From Nymphaea colorata (Eukaryota; Streptophyta; Magnoliopsida; Nymphaeales; Nymphaeaceae), in assembly GCF_008831285.2 (NCBI RefSeq), contig NC_045143.1, positions 12,451,214 through 12,515,213 on the forward strand: DNA of 64,000 nucleotides, in the 5' to 3' direction. Positions 36,176 through 48,100 of this stretch are shown here, one piece after another (position 1 is the first letter of the stretch; each line of letters opens with the position of its first letter). Position numbers and translations under genes: made by a program. The notes beneath the pieces are model-generated. The model did no database searches and had not been told where the DNA came from. It saw only the letters and a program-made list of their open reading frames with translations.

Positions 36176-39100
36176 GTAAGCGTTGAAAAGCTATTCAATT
36201 CCACGAGTTTCATCCTCATCATCCCACAGCTTTACCCATTATGTTGGTCATTTTTCTTGCTGTGTATTAGCCTGAGAATCGAGTGCTTTTACCTTTATTC
36301 GTCTTCAAGTGTTTTGTGTGACTGTGACCCGCTTTTTTTAGTTTTCTCTGTCGTGATACAAAGATAGCAATATGTGAATCCGGTTTAGAATATGCAAATC
36401 GGTTTCTCGTGCCCAGAACTCATGACTCGTTGAGGCTTGTGTTGATGATCTTGCGGTTTTTTCTGTGCATTTTATCTGGTTAAGGCGTTTGGAGTTGGTG
36501 CCTGTTTATGCTTTTGTTCACTGTCATTTGAAATTTGTAGCTTCATGACCCTTATTCAGGCGTTTGGGCAGGAATTTGATTGTTCTTAAAACATTCTCAG
36601 CATTGCAAGTATTTTATTAGTTTTTAGTGTTGGCATCGTACCATTTTAACCTTCTTGCTTGTTACGGAAACTGGAAGCATGATTTTTATATGTCGTTATG
36701 TCGTGGATGATTAATTCATATATCAAATTAATTTTGAAGGAGTCGCTAGCAAATTGAATAATGTGGCAGGACAGAGGTACTAATTTCCTTGTCCTTCAAT
36801 CGAGATCATGGTATTCGCTGACTAATAGTTAGGCTGCAAGTTCTGGAAGCGAGTCAAACTTCGGCTGTTGCTTACACCAGCTTCATGGAGGAATTTTCAA
36901 CGTTAACTTGCATTGGGAATAAAGGAGCTGCCTGTTGTGCTGTCTGAGATAGTTTCAATGGTGTATTGCATATGTGATCGAGTCTCCTACTTCTACTTGA
37001 TCACAGCCTCAAAATTATGTTGAACAAGGTGGGGGGATGGTCATTCATTTCCAAAGATGACTTTAATGTCTATAGGTTGATGGCCATTGATCTAAATAAC
37101 AAGCTAGTGGATGTGGTAGTAGACATGGAAGAAAGACTCTTTTTCCTTTTCTCTTTCTTTATTTTGAAGATGCTGCAGTTGCATATTGATCTGTAGGCAT
37201 CCTCCACAAAGGAAGACAATTTTTTTGTGCGTGGGTATTGTTAGAAATTAGAATATTAGTTAATGGGTTAGGTAGTTTTATTGAACTTTTAAGCATATGC
37301 CTTATTTGTTATCTTTTATATTTCTTGAGGACCCATATGTAATTTTTGTTTTGGCCGCCCCTCCCTAATCTCTTTTAATAAGAGATTAGTGTTAATAGCA
37401 AAGTGGTTTTTCTCTTTCTCTTTCTCGACCTCATCTCTTCTCGCTTGGTCTCACGCAACATGGTATCAGAGCTGGTCCTTCTTGGATCTGCCTAACGCCA
37501 GCTACATCTCCTCCTTTCATCTCTCGTCTTTCACCTCCTCCCTCCTCTTCTTCATCTCTGTTCTCTTGCTCAGATTTGTTCGTGTGTATCAGTTTGCTCT
37601 AAGGGGCTGTGACTTGTGGTAGATCAGGGATCTAATCACTACTGAACATGTCACGGTAGTGATTAGATGCCCTAGAGCTGGTCGTTGTAGAGCCAAAAGA
37701 ACGTCGGAGATGTGAAGATCATCTTCAGAGTTGGGTGTGATGGTGACACTTCTCTATGAATGTCGTTGGAGTCAAGGAAGATTGCTGTAATTTTTTTTCT
37801 TGATTTGATGGTTCGTGGATGCTAGGAGACAATTATCTGCTAATGCAGAATTGTGAGATAAATTAAAACCCAGTCTTCGTTGGAGGTGACAACACAAGTA
37901 GTCATGGATTAGAAGACTCACAAGGATTTTTTTTTTTGTGTGTGTATTAGTCGTGGTGTGGCTGCCAGCAAGCGGACAACAGTCTGTTGTGAAAGTATTT
38001 ATACTTTTTTGGAAGAGTGCTGCTCATCTTATGGTCTGCTTGTATATATAAATACATGTTTGTGAGAGTTCTTTCTACAAAGGTCTACTGGATTTGTTCA
38101 TGATTTCAGTAAATTTATCAGATTAAGTATTATGATTCAGCAGAAGTTTAGTCTGCCGTGAAGAGTTCTCCAATCCATTATTCTACAATCTGTTATGTGT
38201 TGACAGTCAACGTAATATTTTTTACTTCTGCAGTGTGGTGATAGTCGATGGTTCATTTCTAATCAGCTTTATTCTACTATATATATATATATTCTCTTTT
38301 GGCTTAATTCTTGTGGACAGATTTACGATGCCTGAAAATCCCAAACTTATTCTTCTCATGAGTATAAAATTGGGGGCAATCCATTCTCTTATGGTTTTAC
38401 AGTTAAGTTCGATGGCCTTAACTATGAAATCTGGTGGAGGTCATTCATCATGTCGGTCACTGGACATCGAAAAAAATATTTACGTGAGGAATATGAAGCA
38501 GTAATCAAGACTGGAAAGTATGCTTCTTGGAAAGAGGATAACAACATGGTTATGTCTTGGATGATATATAGTATGAACTCTTCTATTGCTCCTACCATTG
38601 CATATTACACCACTGCTAAGGAGATGTGAGACTTTTTATGTTAGACTTATTCACATGATAAGAATATGAGTAAGGTATTCCAGGTAGAGGAAGAATTATA
38701 CAAACTACAACAGGATGATATGAGTTTGCCTCAATATTTTCCAGTTGTCAAAGCCACTTTTGAGCGACTCAAATCCCTTCAACTCCCATAGAAGTTGTGC
38801 TATAAGACTCATTATGAGCAAAGTATGGTTTCCAAGTTTTTGGCAGGTCTCTTCCGAGAATATTCAATGGCCACACATGCTCATTGGGAGTGATATCCCT
38901 GGTTTGGCAGAGGCATATAACAGGCTAAGTTGTCTGGCTATCACTCTACCTCAGCCTATCAATGGCACACCGACATCAGTATTGGTGGTGCCCAATGGAC
39001 GTGGGTCAAGTTCTTCTCCTGTCTCTAGAGGAAGAGGTATAGGGGATTGGAGGACGTAGCCGATTTCAATGTTCCCATTGTCGGAAAATGGGTCATCTTG

Positions 39101-42100
39101 TGGACAAGTGCTTCGATATCTATGGTATACCATCTCGAGGCTCATAGGGAATATATGGACTCAAATGGAGACATCGTGCTTGGTTTCATAAACTGTATGA
39201 GGTTTTGTCGACGTATTGATTTCAGAGGTCTCCATTGAATCATTCCCTTTCTATCAAAAAAGAGGCTTCAGGTATGCTTATTCTAGTTGTGTATGTGGAT
39301 GATATTATTCTTACAGGAGATAATGATTAGGATATTTCTGCTACAAAGAAGTTTCCCAACAATACTTTGTAACAAAAGATCTTGGCCAGTTGAGATACTT
39401 CCTAGGCATTGAGGTTGCCAGAATTAATAAAGGACTAATTCCATGTCAAAGGAAGTATGCGTTGGACTTATTATAGGAGACCAGGATGCTTGGAGCAAAA
39501 GCTGCTAATCTACCTATGAATCCTCGTCTCAATCTGCATGAAGATCAATCTGAAGTTGTCGACTCACAAATCATATAGATCTCTCATTGGGAAACTGCTG
39601 TATGTAACTATCACTCGTCAAGACATAAGTTTTATAGTGGGACATTTGAGCAAATTTATGAAGAAACCGAGGAAGGTACATTGGGAAGCAGCCATGATGG
39701 TTCTTAGGTATTTAAAGTCGTATCCAGGGAAAATGTTGAGGTTTAAAAAGGGTTCAACTTCTGAAGTTGACATAGCTAATAATTATGTATTTCGCGAGAG
39801 GACAAAGCATATCGAGGTTGATTGTCACTTCATTAGAGATTTGGTGCAAGAAGGAGTTATATCTACAGTGCATGTTTCATCAGAGAACCAGGCAGCAGAC
39901 TTACTCACTAAGGCACTACCTATTGGCGATTTTACGAGAGGTTGTGACAAGCTGGGCATGATTGACATGTATGCTCCAGCTTGAGGGGGAGTGTTAGAAT
40001 ATTTTAATGGGTTAGGTAGTTTTATGAAATTTTTAAGAAGTTACATGTCTTATTTGTTATCTTTTATATTTATTGAGGACTTTTGTTTTGGCCACCCCTC
40101 CCTAATCTCTTTTAATCAGAGATTAGGCTTAATAGCAAAGTGGTTTTTCTCTCTCTTTCTTTTTCTCAACCTCGTCTCTTCTCCCTTGGTCTCACGCAAC
40201 AGGTATATTTCAGCAGATCATCTAAGTTCCCATATTTCGGAAGCACAATCATACATTTAACTGATAAATTGAAACAGTTCGTTTTACTGTAGAGGAGAAA
40301 AACTATATTGGAGAAGAAACCAGAAGATAGTGCAGTGGGTAGTAAGGCGGTCCACTCACAAGGGGTCTAGGTTATGATCCTCGTGGTCGTTGTCCGGTCC
40401 CAGTAGGCTCCTCTCCTGTGTCATAAAGGTCCCAAAGCATGCTCTGTTAACCCCGGGAGTGAGAGGCAGAGAGGGGAGGAGGGCAATGGAAGAAACATCC
40501 ACTCACCCTGAAAAATAATTAAACAAATGGCTCCACTAAGTAGTCCAAATCTTCATTTCCTTTAAAGTACACATAAAAAAAGATGGTATGTGGTTGTTAT
40601 TTATGGCAACCGTCCATTTTTCTTCAAAATCTGTAGTTTCAGTTTGGATGGATTCATCCAATACTCTGGGGAAAGAGAGAGAGATGAGTGAGACTGGGTA
40701 ATGCCTTTTAATTGATACTCCCAGCTTAAATCTGGCATGATAAAATCAATCATGCTTCCTAGTTCCTACTTTGATCTTGCCCATGGGCCTCCTGGCCTCA
40801 AGCACTGAAAGTGCCACTTTGCAAATCTGACCAAGACCATATTTATGGGCGCAAAATGTCCTAATGTTATAGAATTCAAAATCATAAAAATTTGACCGGT
40901 AAATTAGATTTTACACTGTTTCTAAATTGATATGAATAGGACGCAGAAGGCATAACCTAAAGGTTCTAAATAAAGAGGTTCAAATGTTTTGATAATAGAA
41001 AATTAATGGCTAACGATTTATGAAGATTAAATTTGTTAAAATCTAATTCTAGAGGGCATGTTAATCTCTCTTTTGGGAGGCTAAACTAATGAAAATTGTG
41101 TGTGACACCATAATCCATAATATTCAAGCTCAAGATGTATAGGGACAATACTACAAACTTGAGTGTGTGAGCTTTCTAGCAAATATCATATTTACCTGTG
41201 GCTCTTTTAGCAAAATAAACTTTAGAAAAGGGACCTTCATGTCCAAAAACCTAGGAGTCAACACAAAAAGGTCGTGCTTCATCAGGTATAGTTCAAGTTT
41301 GACGATGGGGTGATCTCTTCTGCCTTAAAAAATCTGATCTATACATAAAAAGATCTGTCTATTATTTGACTCCTTAGCTGTAGATTTTGAGATCCTCTGT
41401 ATCCAGTTAGTTTTCCAAAAAGATGCACTCAAATATGTTTTCAGCTAGGCCACCTTGCACTGGACAAGCTCAGTAACACCTTCTGACATATATATAGACA
41501 GGTGGATTCTGTGCATAAGGAGGCTAATGGTTATATTCTAATTTCTTAATGTTCAACTTTCACAACATACTTTTCACTTTGTTTGGTATTAGTTCTGATG
41601 CCTTGTTCTGGATTTTGGTCAGTCTTTTGACTTGGGATATCATCTGCTGGTGAAAGCCATTCAAGAACTTCGAAGAAAAAAGAGTTGCCTTATCACAGTA
41701 GGCATAGGTGGCCCCAGTGGCTCTGGCAAGACCAGGTACTTTTTTTGTCTGTGCATCTGCTTTATCCCTCTCTCTCTTTTGCTCGCTCACTTATTTTATT
41801 TTATAACTAGCATATATGCATACCTTTTCTACATCTTCTAAAGCTTAGCCAAGAAGATAGCATCAGTCTTTGGTTGTTTTGTCATATCAATGGAGGACTA
41901 CCAGAATGGACTTGATATTGGAAATGAATTGGATTCGATAGACTTGGAAGAATTAAGGAAAAACCTTATGGTACCTAATTATGCTTCAAATTTTTTATAG
42001 ATTTTGTTACTGGATAAGGGGAAAGTCTGCTCAGTTTGCCATATATCTGTTCAATTGCAAACAGGATTTGTTGAAGGGGAATTCCGTAGAAGTACCTATA

Positions 42101-45100
42101 TTTGACTTTCAGAAGAAGGCACGTGTTGGACAGAGGATATTGGACGGTTGCTCACCTGGAGTAGTATGTTGAATTATCTTCTATGTTGTGGTTTGCTTTT
42201 TGTTCTATTCATAATGGTATTTTCAGGTGATAGTTAATGATGTTATTGCCTTACATTCGTTGTTGCAATCTTTGCTGGATTCTTTGGCTTGAGTTGTCAG
42301 TTTGAAGTCTTGTTTTTCCAGGTGATAGTTGATGGTGTTTTTGCCTTACATTCATCATTGCAACCATTGCTGGATTTTCGGGTTGCAGTTGTAAGTCAGT
42401 CTGAAAGTCTAAGTGCAGCAGTGATGTTATAATCTGAAATGAGGCTTCATTTCATTGTTGCTTTTTCACTATGATTCAGGTTGGTGGTGTTCATTTCAGT
42501 CTTTTGAGTAAAGTCAACAATGATATTGGGAATATGTGTTCACTAGAAAACCTTGTTGACAGCATCTTCCCATTGTTCAGAAATTACATTGAACCAGACC
42601 TTAACTGTGCACAGGTTGTTATCTGTTACCTGTTCAATTGCAAATGCCACTTCTCAATTGCCACTTGATTATTTTCTTCTTCTTTTTTGGCAGATCAGAA
42701 TCAACAATAGCTTTGTCTCATCCTTTAGGGAGCCTATCTACAAGCTAAAGTGCAATAAGGTGCATACACTTGTTTTTAAGTTGTCATGATAGTTCTAACT
42801 ATATCACATAGATGCAACACTCAGTCTACTGCACCCAATCAACACAAGTGGGTGTAGATGTTGGTGCCGATGTGGCTTTGGTGATGTGGACCCGCCTTGG
42901 TCCTGCACATGAGTCACACACCAATGCTCTGAGTCTTCTGACCATACGGTGCTACATCAGATTCCAACCTACAAAAGTGGTTAACTTGACACTCTATTGT
43001 CAGCAATCTTTGCTGACACTGGGTTGACCAATATGCACACCGGCCGTTTCAGTCATGTCAGCAAGTGTCTAGCCTGTGCAGTGCAAAGCGCATGAGTCAA
43101 CCACACCATATTTAAATCCATCCTGGGTTAGCTTCTTAGCTTCTGCTGCATCTCCAAACCCAGTTGGATCATATCTCGATCCACACAACATACTGGACTG
43201 GAGCAGTAGATGCTATGTCACATAGGTACGGGTACGGGTGCCGGTACGGGTGCTGGTACGGGTACTGGTTCGGACTATTTTCAAAAAACTTGGGTACGGG
43301 GGTACGACTATATATATATCATAAAATAAGAATTCAACCAAAATAACACATTCATGATTCAAAATTTATAGTTTCTAAAGAAGAAACTATTGAACAAAAA
43401 TATGAAAACACAGCTTTGTATGTGTTTCCTAAGTGTAAATGGTGTAAAAAACAAAACTGAAATCCTCAATTTTGGATAGGGAAGGAATCAGTCAACTTTG
43501 ATTAAGTCTGAAATTGGACGGATACGGTCCTGGGTACGTTGACTGTGTTCGGTACTGTTTGACCAGTGCCCAAGAGGTACCCGGACAGTACCAGTACCAG
43601 CACCGGTGTCGTACCTGACCGGTATGGGTACGCTGCCTTTACAGCAGTACCCATGTGACAAAGAGTAGATGTAAAGGTGAATCCCCACTTAGGGGCAAAG
43701 TCTTCGACGGTTAGAAACCCTAGTTAATGCCTTCATGGGCCTGTACATGTGCTGCCTATGCCGCACAGGCTAAAAACAACAACCTTGCACGACACATGCA
43801 AGTCCACACCTACTGGTGCTCCCCGAATCTAGGTTATAGTAGTCACAAAAAACATGCCTTTTTTAAAAAAAAAGGTGATAAATAAATTAGCCATTTGAAC
43901 CTTAAGAAAAAAAGGCATTTTAAAAAAAATGATAAAAGAACAAAAACGCGAAAAAGATGCAAAAAAGGACATTTTTTTCATGTTTTTTCCGTTTTTTCAT
44001 TTATTATTCATTTTTTAAATGACAAACTATTTTTTTTTCATTTTATGATTTTTATTTGTTGCAAATCTACTTATTTTTTTTATGTTTGCATTATTAGTTT
44101 CTCACTTCATTTTCCCCTATTTTTAGTTTTTTCTGATTTTGAAAATTTACCTTATTTATCTTTTTTTTCAAGCTTGCTGTATTATACTCGATTAAAACCT
44201 CGCTGTTTAAAACCCGAAAAACTTTTTTGTGATTCTACCTATAAAATCTCCTATATTTTGGCAATTAGGATTTCTCCTTTATTTTCTGTTATGGAAGGGA
44301 GGGTATGCTTCTATGTATAAAATCTCCTTGTGCCTCATTTTTGAATATCGCATGGAATGAAATAAAGAACCTTTTAGTGTTTTCTCTCTTCTCGTGTCTT
44401 CTTATTGCAATTCCTATAATGGCTATGCTGTCCTCTCAGCCTTCTTAGGTTCTTGGTGGGCACCCTGGTTTAGACCAAGTTTTCATCACCATGAAGACGA
44501 AGCCAACACGAATTTGGCAACTCATGTGTCCTGGAAGCTCTCCTGAGCCAAGGCCAATACCCTATACCAATGTTTGCACTCGCTAGCTTTCAATCACAAG
44601 TTGGACACCCACTGCCACTACCGTCCTCGAGAGCATCCCTAGATCTCATGTCTGCATCAAGGTCTACTTCTTCTGCACTTGACCAAAGCGTCTTTAGCTT
44701 GCCGAAGGCTCTCAATGCCTTCAGACATCACTAATGACCGAGCTCTTCGTGGCCACAGTAGCACATGGTGTTACGCCCCGATTTTTCACCTCTTTTCTTC
44801 CTACAGCAGAAGGCATCAAGTAAACTATTCGTACAAAATGACTTTCATTATTATAAATGAGCTTATAACAAAATGATGGTGTTTCAAAAGAAAAAAAAGA
44901 CATCCATGGACCATAAAAACAAGACACGATGCACCAGCACGACAATACACAAAACATGACATGATGTAGTACCAACATCAACTTGCTGCTATGGCCTGCT
45001 GAGTCATGAAAAAAAAGAAACAATGGAAGGCTGAGCCGTTATGACAACAAGCCAAATAAATCCCTAACCCTCTAGGGTAAGGGCTAAAATCTGGGAACTA

Positions 45101-48100
45101 AGAACATAATCAATCATAGCCACAAATACACACAGAAGAAGACATGCACTATGTTAGACTATCAATAATCTCTTCCGTGTAGTACAAAATCTAAGGGTCT
45201 AAACAACCATCACAAGATAATACACTGTACAACTTTATATAATTTATCTCATGTAAGCTTTCAATCTTTGTTTAGGAAAATTTAGCACACAATTTATTAA
45301 TCAGTGTACTTTACAATTCATTCACATTTCTATTTCTTATTTATAGCTCATGGAGATGCAAAACGCAAACGCGTTGACACCATGTGCAACCTTAGGTTGG
45401 GAGACAACCTGTTAAGATTGTACAAATTGGATCGGGTCTACAGACCCGATCCATCTTGCCCATATACCTAAACATAATGGGGGGTGGCATACTTGTAAAT
45501 ACTTGTTGTTTTCTGTATTTACTTGTAGCATACATTAGGTTATATTAATGACAAGGAGGAAGGGCCACGGTTGCTGCCCTCTTTTCTTCTCTCTCTCTAT
45601 TGCACGTGCATTCACCTCCTCTTCTTCTCTTCTCGCATTTACAAAGGATTCAATCCAGTGGTTTGGTGTAATATCTCAAAATCTTACATGGTATCAGAGC
45701 CAGGTTGTTGCCACTGAGATTGTCCGGTAAGAAGTCTCATTCTCTGCCCTAATTTCTATTTTCTGCCCTAACCCTAAAATCTTTGCCATAATTTCTGTTT
45801 TTCTGCCCTAACCCTAAAATCTTTGACCTAACCCTAACCCTAAAATCCCTTGATCTTTGCCCTACCCTAAAATCTCTGCCCTAATTTCTGCCCTAACTTC
45901 TGTTTTTCTGCCCTAACCCTAAAATCTTTGACCTAACCCTGAAATCCTTGATCTCTACCCTTATTCTTGACGTCTGCCCTAATCTAAAATTCCGTTTTTC
46001 TGGTTGCTATCATCTACCCTAGTATCTACTGTAAGCCTTCATCCTTATACGTTTAGCCTCAAAATCAACCATGGGCCATCACAACCACAATTCTTCCATA
46101 TTGTCGTCCAGTTTCCTCTCTCAACTCATCTCCCAAAAGCTGAATCACATCAACTATGGTCATCTCAATGACACCACACCTACGCCACCCGAATGGATCA
46201 TGCGAGAGGTGAAGAATGCTGCAGGGCAAATTCAAGAAACCGTTGCTGAAATTAATCCTGAATATGAAACGTGGATGGCACATGATCAATCCCTCGTAGC
46301 ATATATCACCTCCTCATTGTCAGAAGAAGTTCTGGCGGGCGTTGATGATGATCTTTCAGCATTGGAGTTGTGGAATGTACTCGCTACCACGTATTATCAA
46401 GTATCGGAAACAAGATTTCTACAACTCAAGAGGCAATTTCAAGATATCAATCGAGGAACATGTTCAGTTTTGGAATACATACATGAAATCAAAAATGTCA
46501 GTGACCAACTTGCAATCATCGGGCACCCAGTCAGTGACAAGGACAAGGTACAACAAGCTTTGAGTGGTTTGGGGTCAGATTTTGATGTTTTCTGCACTAC
46601 TTTAGAGGTATTACCTGTTCTTCCCTCTTTTGAAGACCTGAAAGCAAAATTGATTCAACATGAAGCAAGTCGTATACAACGACAAGAATTATTTCCTTCT
46701 GGCCATCACAATGTGTTAGTCACCAGGACCCATGCTTTGCAAGGAAGCCGTCCTAGGGTTTGGAACTCACAGGCAGGCATGGGGAGAGGTATTCTTCCAA
46801 CGCCAAATACAAATGCTCAGGCAAATGTACAAAGAAGGATACCTACTTGCTTTTATTGCAATAAGAGAGGTCATGTGAAGTCAGAATGTTGGCATAACCC
46901 TCAAAACAAGGGAAAACAAGTCAGACGTGACAATAAGGCAGTAGGGTCAGCTGTATTGAACACGATTGCAACATCAAACATTCCTACTGATGTGCAACAG
47001 ATTTTAATGACAGCCTTGTCTAAAGTCAATATTAAGCAAAATGAAGAAGGACAATGGTATGTGGATTCTGCTGCAGCCCATGTGACTGGTGACGTAGGTA
47101 AGCTTTCTAGTGCTCTCCCTTATTTAGCTAAAGGCTCAGTTGTCACAGGAGATGGTTCCCATCACAAAATATCACATATTGGAAATGCGCACATATCCAT
47201 GGCTCATTCCTCCATACCTTTAAAGAATGTTCTTGTTGTTCCAAACGTAAAAAAAAATATCATTTCTGTGTCAAAGCTTATTGACGATACTCATTCCTTT
47301 GTTGAGTTTACTCCTTCTTCTGTTTATGTCAAGGATGCTCGAACCAAGAAGACATTCGCTGAGGGTGTTCGCAAAGGAGACATGTATGTCATTGAAGAAG
47401 CTCCAAAAGTGTCCAAGTCTTGTCTTTCAGATTCATCTTTTCCCAGTCATAGTGAAGTCAATATAGCAGAGTATGATAAGCCATCCATTTGGCATGGTCG
47501 TTTAGCACATTGTAGCCAGTCTTTCATTCAAAGTCTTGTTGCAGACGGACTATTACAAAAGTCTAGTCTAAGTCCAGTAAATGAGTCTAGCATGTGCTCA
47601 AGCTGTCATATTTGTAAGAGCCATGCTCTTCCTTTCTAGTCAATAAATAAGCGAGCTTCGAAGTTATTTGATACCATATATTCTGATGTTTGGGGGCATG
47701 CTCCTATTTCTTCTTCCGGAAGTAGATATTATGTTGTTTTTATTGATTCTTATTCCTGTTACACTTGGATTCATTTCATGAATAGAAAATCAGAGGTTTT
47801 CCGCTTGTTCACTCAATTTCATGCCTTCGTCCAAAACAAATACTCTAGTAATATCGTGCATTTCCAATGTGATGGTGGTGGTGAGTTCATTTCAAATGAT
47901 TTTATTGAGTATTTACTAAATCATGGGATCACTAGACAGATTTCCTGTCCACACACACCACAACAGAATGGCATTGTTGAAAGAAAACATAGACATATAG
48001 TTGAAAGTGCACTAAGTATGATGCATGACACAGATCTGCCCATGAATTTATGGACTGAAGCTTTTCATATTGCTGTTCATGTCATTAATCGACTGCCATT

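Larger units (their letters stand above)
37239..40201 (+). mobile_element. Ty1/copia retrotransposon, internally deleted, in intron 1
   Basis: The LTRs are 37239-37460 and 39992-40201, both TGTTAGAA...CGCAACA, with a perfect 5-bp target duplication GGTAT (37234-37238 and 40202-40206). The initiator-Met primer site TGGTATCAGAGC follows the 5' LTR at 37461, and a purine-rich TTGAGGGGGAG precedes the 3' LTR. Length is 2963 bp. gag is followed directly by the C-terminal part of RT and RNase H; protease, integrase and the first half of RT are missing. It is in sense orientation to the host gene. Confidence 0.92.

Noticed and set aside
35824-36367. Alternative ATG frames overlapping exon 1
   Set aside because: They run through the GA-rich leader or into intron 1; only the ATG at 36062 joins in frame to the conserved exon 2.
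40321-40487. Functional tRNA gene
   Set aside because: No complete cloverleaf could be drawn; a SINE or pseudogene fits better.
43895-44320. 141-codon Lys/Phe-rich frame
   Set aside because: It arises from poly-A/poly-T sequence.
45765-46015. True telomere or chromosome end
   Set aside because: The CCCTAAA motifs are degenerate and interrupted, and lie between a copia primer site and gag.
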